Below are positions 34,965-47,478 of a DNA stretch of 64,000 bases, piece by piece. The notes beneath the pieces are model-generated. The model was not told the origin of the DNA and searched no databases. It saw only the letters and a program-made list of their open reading frames with translations. The position numbers and the translations under genes were made by a program. Position 1 is the stretch's first letter. The number at the start of each line of letters is the position of its first letter. Origin of the DNA: Syncephalis plumigaleata (taxonomy: Eukaryota > Zoopagomycota > Zoopagomycetes > Zoopagales > Piptocephalidaceae). The stretch spans positions 1 through 64,000 of the forward strand of contig JAIXMF010000018.1 in assembly GCA_025201365.1 (NCBI GenBank), given 5' to 3'.

Positions 34965-37900
34965 ATGCTTATTTATGGGATAAACTGGAGGCAATACGCT
35001 TCGAAATCCCTAATGATCAGGTCTAAGCTTACTACAACGATATTGTACACCAGAAGAATCTCACTTTACGCGTATAAGCCAACACAAAATAGACTATGGA
35101 AACCTGTTATAGGTCATCGATATCTGACTACGCAGCCACAAGTTGTGCATGCACCATTATTAGGTAAGAAGAACAAGAATAACAAGCTAAAATGTATAGC
35201 GATATAGTAGCTAAATAGCTAGTATAGAACCGAATTACGCTCATAGAACACATAGCTGTGGACAATTACGGTTAGACCACTTGACACAGCCAGTTATTCT
35301 TTGTGGTTGGGTCGAGAGTGTTAGGTTAGCATCTACATATGCGATATGATATGATATGACGACTAATGTGTGAACTATACTAGGAGAATATCCGATAAAT
35401 TAGCGTTCATTCCATTACACGATAGAGATGGTACTACGCAACTAGTAGTTGAAGCATCGAATGATTTAGCCACTCAATGGCCTATGCTTCAAACACTAAA
35501 TGCACAGGATGTTGTATGTATTAAGGGACATGTACGAGCACGCCCTGAAAATACCATAAAGAAGGTAAGAAAGCGAAAGGATAATGTCACATATAGTTCC
35601 ATTACTTATCACCAGTAGACGATGTCAACGGGTGAGATTGAAGTAGTAGTCGATACGATAGAACGGCTCAATCAAGCTGTTCATTTACCATTCCTGCCGA
35701 CAAGTCAAAAACTGGTTAGTAAGAGTATGCCTCGATGAATAACAAGATAATTAACACACTACTATTGACAGCCATCTGAAGAGATTCGACTACGACATCG
35801 TTATATTGACTTGCGTCGACGTAGTCTACAAGATAATCTACGACATCGTTCAGCCATCATTCATGCAGCACGTAGTCTATTGATAGAGAAAGGTAAATAT
35901 AAATTACCTACATGCGTATATGTATTATTGCTTATAACATTTTATCATTATAGGGTTCATTGAAGTGGAAACACCAATGTTGTTTAAATCAACACCCGAA
36001 GGTGCTCGTGAATACATTGTACCAACACGAAATCCTGGCGAGTTTTTTGCACTATCTCAAAGTCCACAACAGGTTAGTTAGCTACTATTATTATAGTATA
36101 GCATAATAAGAATGCTAATGACTAGTAGTGTAAGCAAATGTTAATGGTAGCAGGTATCGATAAATACTTTCAAGTGGCACGATGCTTCCGCGATGAAGAT
36201 TTACGCGCTGATAGACAACCCGAGTTTACACAAGTTAGTCTATAACAAGTAGAATGCTTGTTTCTCTTTTTACAATATTATTAACATATATGTTGCTATT
36301 AGTTGGATTTAGAAATGGCATTTGTTACTAAAGAGCAAGTCATGTCACTCATCGAGGATACGGTACAAGCCATGTGGAAAACGATGCACTCCACTCGTGT
36401 CACATTCAATCATATGACATTTGCACAAGCACTTGGTCAAGTAAGCCATTAAATATGCATCATAGATTATACATTATACCAACTAGTTAATTAGTATGGT
36501 AGTGATAAACCAGATACACGCTTTAACATGCGAGTAAGTTATAGAAGCTACGAATTAATATTGTATGGATCATACATACTAACAGGATGACATTAATAGA
36601 TTCATCAGTTGCCATCGACACAAAAGGACATGATAACCGATTGGCTTTGTATTCAACAGGGAGCTAAACTACCAACTAAATCATTAGCTGCCGTGCGTGC
36701 AGCATGCAATCTGAATAGTCAATCAAAGGTAGATTACTAAATGATCACCTTGTCATTATTTGAAACAAGTATAAGCACACACTGAATAAAGATAACTGCC
36801 GCTAGGGTTTTTGAAGTGAAAACGTAGGTGTCCCTCCCACATAATGTGGCGAGGAGCTCTCTTTTTATTAAGATTTTGTGTAGTACAGATAGTTAAATGG
36901 GAACGCGAATTGGGATTAATGTAAACGTGGGCTACCGCGTTGCACCTTCCCTCCTATTGAAAGAGTCGACCTCGACTCTTCTGCTACGTCTTGTTCTTCT
37001 TTGTTCGAATTGTCGTAGGATTTCGGGCGCATTACGTAAGTCTTCTCGCGTTTGCCAGGTGGCGTCGTCGTAACTCCACCCTTTCCATTTGACTAGAAAT
37101 TGCTGTTTTCGTCCTGTGCCACGTGTTTCTAATATTGCTTCTACTTCGTATTCCTCCTCGTTATCGACAATTTCCGGTTCTGGTCGACTTGGCGCTCGTC
37201 CTTGCATGTCTTCCGGTTCCGGTACGTACTTCTTCAATAAGGATATGTGGAACACGTTATGAATGCGCCAGTTTCCGGGCAGTTCCAGTTCGTACGATAC
37301 TGTCGAGATCTTCTTTGTGATTCTGAACGGTCCATAATAAAGTGCGTTGAACTTGCGTGTTGGTCGTTCTTTACTTGCTTCTGTATTGATATTCTCTGCT
37401 GATAGCCATACCCGATCGTCTTTCTCGAATTCTTCGGCACGTCTATGTTGGTCGGCGTAATACTTTTGCTTGGCCTGGGCGTCCGCCATTGCAGCTTGCG
37501 CTTCTAGGATGATTTCGCGCATTCTGCCTACGAAATTCTCCGTTTCCGCCACGTTTGTTGCACCTCGTATGTCGAAAGAGCGCGATAGCGCATCCGGTCG
37601 TCGTGGGTGGCGTCCCGTGTCGCAGTAGAACGGCGACATGCGAATCGATTCTTGTTCCGCGTCGTTGTATGCGAATTCTAATGCGGTTAGCCATTCATCC
37701 CAATCATCCTGTGCGAAGTTGACGTAGTGTCGTATCATCGTTTCCAACGTGCGGTTCGTGCGTTCCGTTTGGCCATCCGTTTGTGGGTGATATGCAGATG
37801 ATGGCCGTAATTGCGTGCCCAATATGTCGAACATTGACTTCCAGAATTGTGACATGAAGCGCGTGTCGCGATCCGATACAATACGCGTTGGCATGCCGTG

Positions 37901-40900
37901 TAGCTTGAACACGTTGTCGATGAATAATCGAGCTAAGTCGCGGGCTGACGCACTAGTCTTGGTAGCCATGAAGTGGGCTCGTTTTGTCAGTCGGTCGACT
38001 ACAACAAATATGGCGTCTACATTCCGCTTTGTTGCTGGTAATTTAACGATTAGGTCCATCGATACTTCCTGCCAACGCTGTTCCGGTACTGTCAACGGTT
38101 TTAGTAGGCCTGCTGGGTGTCGATTACGTGACTTGTTCCGTTGGCACTTATCACATGATAACACGTACCGTTGTACATCCGCGCGGAGTGTGGGCCACCA
38201 GTACAGTCGTTTCAATCGTGCTACTGTGCGCTCTACTCCATAGTGCCCCGCTGTCGGCGCGTCGTGATGTTCGCGGATCAATTGCACGCGTAGGTCGCCG
38301 ACTTTCGGTATACATAATCGTGGATTGGCTGACCGCATTTCGTATATTAATCCATCTTCGTCTACTCGTCTGAACTGCCGTTTCCACTTGCGGTCTCTGG
38401 TTGTTGTTGTTGTTTCCTCTCCGTTCAATACTCCCGCTAGCGTACTGAAAAACGTATCCGATGTATAGCCTTTTCGAATACGCTCTACCAATGCTCCTTC
38501 CGGTACCACTGATGACACATTAGCTAGCTCCATCCTGTGAGGCGCTTGTCGTGACAATGCGTCGGCTACTACGTTCTTACGTCCGGGTTTGTAGTGGACG
38601 TCAAAATCGTAGTCTGCTAACAGGTCTAAATAACCCGACTGTCGTTTCGGTAGACTTGTCTGCTTGCGAAGGTAGCGTAGTGGTTGGTGGTCCGTGTATA
38701 CGTCGAACTTCACACATTTTAGCCAGACGTCCCAGACACGGATCGCCTCCATAATGGCGTACAATTCCTTATCGTACACTGGCCACTTACGTTCTGCGGT
38801 TGTAAGCGTGCGCGATAGGTACGCGCATGGTCGTGCCTTCTTTCCGTCCGACTGTTCTAATACGGCACCTATCGCGAAGTCTGACGCGTCCGTCGTAACC
38901 ATGAAGTGTTTCTTTGGGTCGGGTATCATCAATACTGGCGCTTCCATCATCCTCCGTTTCAGTTCTTCGAATGCTGCGGTCGGTCCTCCTTCCATGTTGA
39001 ATGGCACATTGGTTTTCGTGAGGTTGGTGAGAGGTTGTGCAATCTTGGAATAGTTCCGTATGAAGTGTCGGTAGTAACCGGTCAGGCCTAGGAAACTGCG
39101 AACGTCGTGTACGTTGCTGAGTGGTGGCCAGTTGCGAATGGCGGCTAGCTTGTCGTGACACATGTGAATACCTTCGCCGCTGACCATATGCCCGAGGAAT
39201 TCTACCTGTTGCGCGCCAAATGTACATTTGCTGTGCTTGGCGTATAATTGGTTGTCGCGCAGCAGTTGCAACACCTGTCGCACGTGTTGACGGTGTTCCT
39301 CCTCGGATTTACTATAGATGAGTATGTCGTCCAAGAATACAACGCAACATTTATCGAGCAACGGCCGCAGTATGTCATTCATTAGGCGCATGAACGTTGC
39401 CGGCGCGTTAGTAAGGCCGAACGGTAGGACGCGGAATTCGTAGTGGCCGTAACGGGTACGGAAAGCCGTACGTTCCGCGTGTTCGTCCTTGATCCTAACT
39501 TGGTGATAACCGGAGCGTAAGTCGATCTTGCTGAATATCCTGGCGCCATGTAGTTGTCGGAACAGATCGTCGATGTACGGCAACGCATATTTGTTCTTGA
39601 TCGTTATGTCGTTCAACATACGGTAGTCGATACACATGCGTGAAGTACCGTCTTTCTTCTTCACAAATAGCACTGGCGCGCCGTAAGGTGAGACGCTCGG
39701 TTGGATGAAGCCTTTGCTCAGTAGGTCGTCTAACTGCTTCTTCAATTCCTCCAGTTCGTCCTGCGATAGTCGATAAGGTGGCTTCGATGGTGGTGTTGAT
39801 CCTGGTATGATGTCGATGGCGAAATCAACGGTACGATGAGGTGGTAGTCCCGCTGGGAGATCGTCTGGAAACACGTCCGCGTATTCTTCTATAATGTCGC
39901 CCGTTACGTCATCGGCCATCTTAGCTTTACGCGGTGTCGTCGGGGTAGACTCCGTTATAAACAGTAACATTGGAGTGTCTTCCACTAGGTCCAACGGTTC
40001 GCCGTCGATCGTTCGCAGTTCCACGGGTGTCTCACTTTCGATTCCTTTTGCCGTCGCAGTTGGTTGGTCGAGTGCCTTCCTAACGCCGGTGGATCCAAAT
40101 CCGGCTTGGCCGCGTTGCGTATCGTCAAGTTCCGTTACCTGACGTACTGTTGGAGACTTGTGCTCCTCACAAATGATTTGTGCGAAACGTTCGCCTCTCT
40201 GGATGTGTACCTCGTCGCTGCCGTGATTCATTAAAACACCTTTAACTTCGCCACGGTAGTCTGCATCAACTACGCCTGCTAGCACGTCGACCGAGTGCTT
40301 AACCGCCATGCCAGAGCGTGGAGCAATTCGTATGTATGTCCCTTCGGGTGGCTTCATTGCTAATCCTGTGGATACGAGTTTCGATTGGCCGGGTAGGATA
40401 GTTACTTCCTCGGCGGCGTGGAGGTCGTATCCAGCTGCTTGATTCGAACCTCGTGTGGGTAACGTCGCGTTTGGTGACAACAGTTTAACATCTAACACTG
40501 ACGGTATAGTTTCTACTACCGATATTCCACGACGGAGGCATCGTAACACACGATTCTTCCAGTCGATATCTGGGTCGTGTTTGGCCAGCCACGGCATACC
40601 TAGTATTGCATCGTATCGTCCCAGTGACATAATTTCAAAATCAAGGTTTAAAATAATATCTTTAATATTAACTGTGACATTCTTTGCAAACCCAGTAACC
40701 GGACGGACCGAGCCGTCTCCTAACCGAACTTTAGGACCGTTGGAATTGTAAGGCATGAATTGAGAGGGGAATTGGCGGGCTAGCTGTGTATCTATGAAGT
40801 TGTTTGTGGCACCGCAGTCTACGAGCGCGCGTGCCGGAACGCCATTGATAGTACATGGCAGGGTGAGGAGGGGATGTGTGTGGGTAGAGGGGTCGGAATG

Positions 40901-43900
40901 TGTGTTACAATTCAGCAGTGCAGAGATCGCGAGGAGAGGGGGGTCCGGCAAGGTGGGGGCTTGGACCAGTAAGCTGCCGGTGTTTACTGGTCGGCGGCAA
41001 AATCCTCCGCATCTGCTTCGTATTCGTGGATGTCGGCGGTTGGTACCGCACCTTCGCCGAACTCAACATTATTTAGCCGCGGGCGACGATGGGCTGGCTG
41101 AGCTGCGCGTTGGCCGGCCCGTGCGATGGGGGCTTGACGAGGTGTCATTGTGGCGGCGGGACGGTTGGCTGGGGGTGCTCGGTGCGCGTGGGGTCGATTC
41201 TGCGTACAATTGCGTGTCGTATGACCGTGACGACCACAGTTGTAGCACCTCGACTGATTGGTGCACTCGAAACGCCGGTGACCAGGCTGGCCACAGTTAA
41301 AACAGTCGTTTGGCCCCGGTTGAAACGCCATCTCGTCGAGTTCCATCGGCTGCGGTCCGCGGTATTGTAGTGGTTGGGCGGAGCGTTGCGGTTGGTAGGT
41401 GAGTCGGCTATAGCGGTTGTTGTTGTTGCTATTGTTGTTGGATCGTGTTGAATCCAGGTACATAGCGAATTCGATGGCTTCGTTCAATGTGGTCGGATTG
41501 CGGATGTTGAACTCTGTTTGCCAGCGGGATATGGATAGTCCGCTGCGGAAACGGTGTATCTTGAGTTCCTCGGGTAGTTCCGGAAGTTGCATCACCAGCT
41601 GTTGGAATTCCGTGAGGTACGCGGATAGTGGCCGCCGATCCTGTCTGAGATTGTCGAATCGAGTTAGCAGCACGTGTGTTTGCTCCCTGGGATGGAAGTG
41701 GTTACGTAACGCCGCTTGCAGCTGTTCCCAAGTGGTGATTGGCGTGTAACCTGGGCGACCGGCATCTGCCTGTTCTGCATAGAACTGATACCACGTGGCG
41801 GCTTCACCCTTCAATTGTCGAGTGATTGCCCACACTTTCTGCTCCTCTGTCCAATCGGCGTACATTCTGACCTCGTCCGATATCATCCTGCACCATATAT
41901 TGAAGGGTACCTCACTGTCGCGGCCTTGATATTCCGGTGCCTTCGGCGATAACCACAAGTCGCGGTGGCCACCGGCTAAACGTCCGTGATTACTAGCATT
42001 GACTGCTGCCGTGATAGCGGCGACTAACGCGTCGTGATTGATTGGTTGTGGTGTTGCGGGATCGACGGTTGTTGCGTGTGTCGCCGCATTAGGGTTTGTG
42101 ACGTCGTTTAACTGTTGTTGTATAGGTTGTAACTCCGTTTGCATGTCGTGGGCGATGGTTGCACGCATATCCTGTAGTGCTTCCTGCATAAGGTTGCGGA
42201 TGAGGTCACGAATATCTACTGGGTCTCCCATGTTCGTGTCTACTATTTCGGTGTTGTTCGATTGCGATGACGACGAGCGCGGTACTGGTGATGATGTGTG
42301 TGATGACGCTGTTAATAGCCGTTGATCTAGGGCAGGCGATAGGTCTGATTCCCGGTGAGTCTCCGGGAGGAAGTCGATGTTGATTGATCCTTCTGATGAT
42401 GGTGTACTTGGGACGCGGTACGTGCTAGTGCCTGTTAATGGGGGTGTCGTAGCCGTATTTTCTTCTTCCGAGTCGTATGTAACTGTAAGTTCTGCCTCTG
42501 TGTCGTAGTAAACTTCTGTGTCTGACGATGGTGGTGATTGTTGCTCGACAACTGTATTATCTGACGATTGATTCTCTGTTGAATCCTGCCGCTGGTACTG
42601 CTGTGACTGATTGGCTCTGCGTTCCCTTGCTGATTGATATCTGGTGCTCATTTAACGCAGACTGAAGTTGCGTATCCTCCGTTGCTACCACTGAAACAAG
42701 TATAAGCACACACTGAATAAAGATAACTGCCGCTAGGGTTTTTGAAGTGAAAACGTAGGTGTCCCTCCCACATAATGTGGCGAGGAGCTCTCTTTTTATT
42801 AAGATTTTGTGTAGTACAGATAGTTAAATGGGAACGCGAATTGGGATTAATGTAAACGTGGGCTACCGCGTTGCATTATTGCATTAGTATTAGTAGTAAC
42901 AATACAATAATTGAATAGGGATTCAAATGGATTCGTGTATCAGAGGACAATATTGAACAATTACGAGAGCAGTATTGTTCATATGTTAAGCATGATGAGT
43001 TACCCTCCATCGGTGATCTTATTGTACTTCATCATCGACCATTGACCATTACGGCAAGTATTCATTACTATGTTGTATACTAATACTAATTATATTGTAT
43101 TGTTAATAGGGTGATTCAACAGTCATGGGTCATCTTCGAATTCATGCTGCTCGTGCATTAGAACAACATGGTAATTGTTCTATATTGTTATATGAATAGA
43201 TGAACAATGATTGATTATATATGAACTATAACAGGATTATTAAACATCGATCCAGAACGTTATGATTTCCTATGGGTTACTGATTTCCCGCTATTCACTT
43301 TTGATCATAAACTTGGTCAACTACAATCGACGCATCATCCATTTACTGCACCCATAGACGATGATGTTCATATGCTTTATACGAATCCAGAACAGGTAAT
43401 GTATAATGAATACGCTTTATTCATTTCCATTTTATAACCTAGTTATACTCAACTAATATATATATATATATAGGTTCGTGGACAGCACTATGATCTTGTA
43501 TTGAATGGTATGGAAGTAGGCGGTGGATCAATTCGTGTGCATCATCCAGAACTACAAACATATATTATGAAGAATATTCTAAAGGTAATACTGACATATA
43601 TTGGTATATCTCGATTGTAATAACTCACTAATAAATGAATGAACAGTTGAATGATAGTCAACTTGGTCGATTCCGACATTTACTCGATGCACTTGGTTCG
43701 GGATGTCCTCCACATGGTGGATTTGCAATTGGTACAATAACTACTAGACTAAACACACACACTTACTAACATGATTCACAATAGGACTTGATCGTATAGT
43801 ATCCGTGTTATGCAATGCTACATCTATTCGTGATGTAATTGCTTTTCCAAAATCAGCTGGTGGAAGAGATCTTACCGTTGACTGTCCATCACAAGTTGAA

Positions 43901-43951
43901 GATACGCAGTTGGAACAAGTTGGTCTACAACTAAAACAAGTCACTCAGTAA
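34965..43951 (+). CDS. MSD1: Mitochondrial aspartyl-tRNA synthetase, intron-disrupted by an LTR element
   Basis: Class II synthetase charging tRNA-Asp (DARS2/Msd1 type). The N-terminus ([20 protein letters not shown]...) is a basic, hydroxylated mitochondrial presequence. About 15 exons follow: OB-fold ([20 protein letters not shown]), motif 1 ([20 protein letters not shown]), motif 2 ([20 protein letters not shown]), insertion domain, and motif 3 ([21 protein letters not shown]). The intron after QSK (donor 36729, acceptor ending 42918) is 6.2 kb because a Ty3 element sits in it; without the element and its 5-bp duplication it would be 70 nt. Exons on both sides remain in phase, so the coding is preserved. 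The exon just before (about 36586-36728) has a probable frame slip. One intron (43054-43109) has a GC donor. Confidence 0.93.
36756..36760. repeat. Target site duplication (left) of the LTR element
   Basis: TTATT stands directly before the left LTR and again directly after the right LTR (42876-42880), the 5-bp duplication made by Ty3/Gypsy integrase. Confidence 0.9.
36761..36944 (-). repeat. 3' LTR (left, element on minus strand)
   Basis: 184 bp, bounded on the plus strand by TGAAAC...TTGCA. By eye identical over its full length to the LTR at 42692-42875. The pol frame ends just inside it. Confidence 0.95.
36932..40951 (-). CDS. Pol polyprotein of the Ty3/Gypsy chromovirus (PR-dUTPase-RT-RH-IN-chromodomain)
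   Basis: 1,339 residues. Domains in order: aspartic protease ([15 protein letters not shown], residues about 30-60), dUTPase (about 155-285; [66 protein letters not shown]), reverse transcriptase ([27 protein letters not shown]), RNase H ([16 protein letters not shown]), integrase (zinc-binding HH-CC with CDKCQRNKS; core [25 protein letters not shown]) and a C-terminal chromodomain ([15 protein letters not shown]). The order and chromodomain define a chromovirus. The dUTPase lies between protease and RT and keeps its five signature motifs, so it is probably functional in lowering dUTP during cDNA synthesis (inference). Pol is in a different frame from Gag. Confidence 0.96.
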   Translation of the reverse strand: MPDPPLLAISALLNCNTHSDPSTHTHPLLTLPCTINGVPARALVDCGATNNFIDTQLARQFPSQFMPYNSNGPKVRLGDGSVRPVTGFAKNVTVNIKDIILNLDFEIMSLGRYDAILGMPWLAKHDPDIDWKNRVLRCLRRGISVVETIPSVLDVKLLSPNATLPTRGSNQAAGYDLHAAEEVTILPGQSKLVSTGLAMKPPEGTYIRIAPRSGMAVKHSVDVLAGVVDADYRGEVKGVLMNHGSDEVHIQRGERFAQIICEEHKSPTVRQVTELDDTQRGQAGFGSTGVRKALDQPTATAKGIESETPVELRTIDGEPLDLVEDTPMLLFITESTPTTPRKAKMADDVTGDIIEEYADVFPDDLPAGLPPHRTVDFAIDIIPGSTPPSKPPYRLSQDELEELKKQLDDLLSKGFIQPSVSPYGAPVLFVKKKDGTSRMCIDYRMLNDITIKNKYALPYIDDLFRQLHGARIFSKIDLRSGYHQVRIKDEHAERTAFRTRYGHYEFRVLPFGLTNAPATFMRLMNDILRPLLDKCCVVFLDDILIYSKSEEEHRQHVRQVLQLLRDNQLYAKHSKCTFGAQQVEFLGHMVSGEGIHMCHDKLAAIRNWPPLSNVHDVRSFLGLTGYYRHFIRNYSKIAQPLTNLTKTNVPFNMEGGPTAAFEELKRRMMEAPVLMIPDPKKHFMVTTDASDFAIGAVLEQSDGKKARPCAYLSRTLTTAERKWPVYDKELYAIMEAIRVWDVWLKCVKFDVYTDHQPLRYLRKQTSLPKRQSGYLDLLADYDFDVHYKPGRKNVVADALSRQAPHRMELANVSSVVPEGALVERIRKGYTSDTFFSTLAGVLNGEETTTTTRDRKWKRQFRRVDEDGLIYEMRSANPRLCIPKVGDLRVQLIREHHDAPTAGHYGVERTVARLKRLYWWPTLRADVQRYVLSCDKCQRNKSRNRHPAGLLKPLTVPEQRWQEVSMDLIVKLPATKRNVDAIFVVVDRLTKRAHFMATKTSASARDLARLFIDNVFKLHGMPTRIVSDRDTRFMSQFWKSMFDILGTQLRPSSAYHPQTDGQTERTNRTLETMIRHYVNFAQDDWDEWLTALEFAYNDAEQESIRMSPFYCDTGRHPRRPDALSRSFDIRGATNVAETENFVGRMREIILEAQAAMADAQAKQKYYADQHRRAEEFEKDDRVWLSAENINTEASKERPTRKFNALYYGPFRITKKISTVSYELELPGNWRIHNVFHISLLKKYVPEPEDMQGRAPSRPEPEIVDNEEEYEVEAILETRGTGRKQQFLVKWKGWSYDDATWQTREDLRNAPEILRQFEQRRTRRSRRVEVDSFNRREGATR
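40984..42651 (-). CDS. Gag protein of the Ty3/Gypsy chromovirus
   Basis: 555 residues. An acidic, disordered N-terminus (residues 1-150) precedes a Ty3-type capsid region (about 245-400; [59 protein letters not shown]) and two CCHC zinc knuckles ([28 protein letters not shown]) that bind RNA. Its stop lies about 30 bases before the pol frame; relatives express Pol by frameshifting or read-through. Confidence 0.95.
   Translation of the reverse strand: MSTRYQSARERRANQSQQYQRQDSTENQSSDNTVVEQQSPPSSDTEVYYDTEAELTVTYDSEEENTATTPPLTGTSTYRVPSTPSSEGSINIDFLPETHRESDLSPALDQRLLTASSHTSSPVPRSSSSQSNNTEIVDTNMGDPVDIRDLIRNLMQEALQDMRATIAHDMQTELQPIQQQLNDVTNPNAATHATTVDPATPQPINHDALVAAITAAVNASNHGRLAGGHRDLWLSPKAPEYQGRDSEVPFNIWCRMISDEVRMYADWTEEQKVWAITRQLKGEAATWYQFYAEQADAGRPGYTPITTWEQLQAALRNHFHPREQTHVLLTRFDNLRQDRRPLSAYLTEFQQLVMQLPELPEELKIHRFRSGLSISRWQTEFNIRNPTTLNEAIEFAMYLDSTRSNNNSNNNNRYSRLTYQPQRSAQPLQYRGPQPMELDEMAFQPGPNDCFNCGQPGHRRFECTNQSRCYNCGRHGHTTRNCTQNRPHAHRAPPANRPAATMTPRQAPIARAGQRAAQPAHRRPRLNNVEFGEGAVPTADIHEYEADAEDFAADQ
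42692..42875 (-). repeat. 5' LTR (right, element on minus strand)
   Basis: 184 bp, identical by eye to the LTR at 36761-36944. It should contain the element's promoter and polyadenylation signal. The right TTATT duplication follows at 42876-42880. Confidence 0.95.
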
Positions 43952-44165
43952 TAAAATAAATAAATAGATAGATATGTCATTAATCATCTATTAGAACAAG
44001 TATATACACTGTCAATGACATGCTGAATGGGATACGATTGATATGAGGCAATATTGGGATCAGTTTAGCAAATAATAAATGTAACACTTGATTGTGTTTA
44101 CTAATTCAATAGTGCCCAATAAACTCTTTCTTTCTCTCTCTCTCACTTAATATCCTAGTATCATT

Positions 44166-46665
44166 ATGCCTCGTTCGAAGAAACAGCAAAGTAGTAGACA
44201 AGCAACTAGTACGCCTAAGAAGGAGAAGGAGGGGGAAGTGAACGACATAGACGACCGAGTTTACTGTCCAACACTTGGCATTGCTTTCCGCTTACTCTGT
44301 ATTGTACGTTTGTATACGGCGCTTAAGGCTACCATTCCTGATTGCGACGAGGTCTACAACTATTGGGAACCCACGCACTATTTGCAATATGGCAGCGGTC
44401 TACAGACGTGGGAGTACTCGCCAGTCTACGCTATACGTTCATGGGCGTATATCGGTTTACACGCACTGCTTGGTCGGGCAATGACATTATTAGCGCGTAA
44501 CAAGGTAGGTTGTTTGACAGCTATATTCATGAATGCTACTTGGCATCGTCTAATAATGATCGATTCAGATACAAGTCTTTTATGCTATACGGTTCGCGTT
44601 AGTGGTTATGTGTGCCGCATGCGAAGCAACATTCTATCGTGCGGTGGCTGATCATTTCAATCGATGTGTCGCTCGTTATCTACTCGTGGCTTTGATGTTT
44701 AGCGCGGGTATGGCACAAGCAGCTCCTGGTAAGTTGACACGCATATATAGTACATGTATCGTTATATTAAGAATAGCTAACGAGTGTGTGTGTGTGCTAG
44801 CATTCTTGCCCTCCACGTTTGCCATGTATGCTTGTATGCTTGCCGCTTCCTATTTCCTACAGTCACCCACTATCGTTGCTCATGCTGGATCGCGTACACT
44901 CGGTGCACTCTTATGTCTAGCAGCTGGTGCAGCATGGGGTTGGCCATTTAGCGGTGCTATTGGTATTCCATTTGCTATCGAGGAATTGTTCATTCGTGGT
45001 AATGAACGATTCGTAATGCATCATGCCAATAAGCAAAATGAAGATAAATCATCATCATCATCTACCGAGGTATTAGCACGGAAACAATGGATGCTAAAAC
45101 GTTGGCAACACTTTTTTACGTGTGTTCTAGTGGCATGTGCCATTGTACTGGTAATAGTAATAGTAGTAATACAATGATGCATATGATCTAATACAATGCT
45201 TTATAGTTACCGTTGATCTGCATTGATAGTGCATTCTATCGTAAATGGGTCATCGTTCCATGGAATATCGTTCGTTATAATGTACTAGGTGGTGAAGAGC
45301 GTGGTCCCGATCTTTATGGTACAGAGCCATGGTGGTTCTATTTAGCCAATGGCTTGATTAATTTCAATCTACTCTGGCTTCTAGCTTTGACGAGTATTCC
45401 ATTACTGGTAATTAGGGTGTTTATATATATACACATTATACTCATTGAATAATAGATAATCAACTCGATAACAAGCAAACAAGCACGAAGCAGCGATTCG
45501 ACGGGAGTTACATCGTTTAATGTTATGGCAACCATTCGTCTACTACCATTCTATCTATGGCTTGTCATATTCACTTTACAGGCTCATAAGGAGGAGCGTT
45601 TCCTTTATCCTGTTTATCCACTGGTATGCTTTAATGCATGTGTATCACTTTATTTCATTCGTCAATTATTTGATCGATTACTAGTGATGCGTGGTCAGTT
45701 CCTTTCGGTAAGTTGATTATTTTATTAAGTACATGCGCTTATATATGTATATATATATTGTTATTAATAGACTACACAACGTCATCGTCTATTATCAAGT
45801 GGTACATTCGGTGTACTTGCTATCTCGAGTATTATATCTGTTCTTCGTACTTATGCACTATACTCCTATTATCATGCACCAATGTCGGTCTACTCGTATT
45901 TAAGCAATGTCGAAGTGACCAATCTAAATAATACTATACAGCATGAACATACCCAACCATTACGCGTTTGTGTAGGCAAAGAATGGTTCCGATTCCCGAG
46001 TAGTTACTTCTTACCAAACAATGCGCGTCTTTACTTTTTAAGATCTCATTTCCGTGGATTATTACCAAAATATTTTATTGAACCATCTGGCCCGTCTAAA
46101 CTGTCATCCAACTTGACTACTATACAAGAGATAGAACAAGCAGATGGATGGCGTCCTGGCACTTGGATGATACCAACTAGTATGAATGATCTAAATCATG
46201 AGGCACTTGATCGTTATGTAAGTGTAGATTAATAGTATGTTAACTCGATGAGCTGATAACCTCATTACTTTCCATTAGATTGATGTCGAACAATGCGACT
46301 ATATAATTGATGTTGATTTCCCTCATCGTTATGTATCATCACCATCATCATCATCATCATCATCCAATAATGATGTCGTTATTGACGAAGATCCACAAGA
46401 ACCTCGATATGGCATGCATGCAGAATGGAGTCAGCTGCACTGCGAACCATATCTAGACGCTGCACACACTCGTCAGTTGTCACGTCTCATTTGGCTTCCC
46501 CGTCAGCTACTATCCAATGCAAAGGGTGACGATGGACGCGCTTGGGGTCAGTATTGTCTTCTAAGACGTGTATCTAACAAGCATATCCAATCAAATGGCA
46601 CGTCAGATGATAAAGAAGAAGAAAAACAAGGGGCTACCTCTTCCATTGAGCATAGTGAACTGTAA
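44166..46665 (+). CDS. ALG9: Alpha-1,2-mannosyltransferase Alg9
   Basis: GT22-family ER-membrane enzyme that adds two alpha-1,2-mannoses from dolichol-P-mannose to the N-glycan precursor. Seven exons (44166-44504, 44569-44728, 44801-45150, 45207-45407, 45456-45707, 45771-46217, 46279-46665) give 711 residues in one clean frame. Signature motifs are CDEVYNYWEPTHYLQYGSGL followed by QTWEYSPVYAIRSW (lumenal catalytic loop with the acidic residues) and HKEERFLYPVYPLV (the GT22 HKE/ERF motif). About ten hydrophobic spans; the C-terminal third is the lumenal domain (VCVGKEWFRFPSSYFLPNNA). A CT-rich tract 20-40 bases before the ATG may be a promoter element. Confidence 0.96.
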
Positions 46666-47478
46666 TAATCAAAGGTAATTGCAGCTTGTTTATATTTGCA
46701 ATTTAGTTCCATGTGCATTATACATGCTTGATCCTTTTCTTTATTGAATTCCCCAATAAAACATATAATCTACTTTATTCAGTTGTTTAACAGGATACTG
46801 AAATGTAGTAACTGTATTCTATACTATTCTCATCTAGCTTAAAAGTTTAATTGCCTACCAATTGGTTATTGTCACATGTCAGACTCCCTTCTTTATTTGT
46901 CAATGGATCGCTATTGTTCAACAACACTTGACAACCATTACTAACCACGCTATAAATATATCGTGTCGTGTCATGTCATGATATCCTATTGTATCGATGG
47001 ACACACACACACACACACCAACATACATACGCACATTCACGTTTGTTAACCACATTCAGCCACGCCTAGTGTTAGTGTGTATTCACATGTGTGTTTCCCC
47101 TGATAGATGGGCCAACCCGTCAATGGAGAAGAAGGTCCATGCTAATGTGAGTGCAAGCTCTGTTCCCCTTTTCCGCTTCTTATCCTTCTACCACCTTCCT
47201 CTACCTATACTCCACTGAATGGCCATTATTTGTTTTTATTAGTGCAGCACTAGTTGTTCGATATCCCGGCCACTTTCTACTGACCTTCCTCCACTTCAAT
47301 ATCCTCTCGTTCCTTTTGTGTTTATCCTTGTTTAGTGTTCGTCAACTGACAGTTTATCCTTTTTTTAGGTGCAATATACTCCGTTTCTAGAAGTAAAAAA
47401 AACGTCTACATCCAGTTCATTGGCCACTGGACTATGCTAGAATAGGCGAAATACGTGTTCTCCATAGACTATTCCGCC
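46666..47478. promoter_or_regulatory. Intergenic region upstream of the kinesin gene
   Basis: AT-rich left part with AATAAA (about 46755, probable ALG9 polyadenylation signal), then a CA repeat (46999-47018) and T/C-rich tracts (about 47155-47370) that probably belong to the kinesin promoter and leader. No gene seen. Confidence 0.4.

Larger units (their letters stand above)
36761..42875 (-). mobile_element. Ty3/Gypsy chromovirus LTR retrotransposon with dUTPase in pol; looks whole
   Basis: A 6,115-bp element on the minus strand with two identical 184-bp LTRs, TG...CA ends and a TTATT target duplication. A primer-binding site candidate starting TGGTAGCAACG follows the 5' LTR directly. It encodes Gag and a Pol with protease, dUTPase, reverse transcriptase, RNase H, integrase and chromodomain. 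Identical LTRs mean a very recent insertion. Both reading frames look whole. It lies antisense inside an intron of the mitochondrial aspartyl-tRNA synthetase gene. Confidence 0.97.

Noticed and set aside
37123-41749. Many plus-strand frames over the LTR element
   Set aside because: Antisense shadows of gag and pol; no domains.
34965-43951. Aspartyl-tRNA synthetase gene destroyed by the LTR insertion
   Set aside because: Insertion is inside an intron; donor, acceptor and phase of flanking exons are intact.
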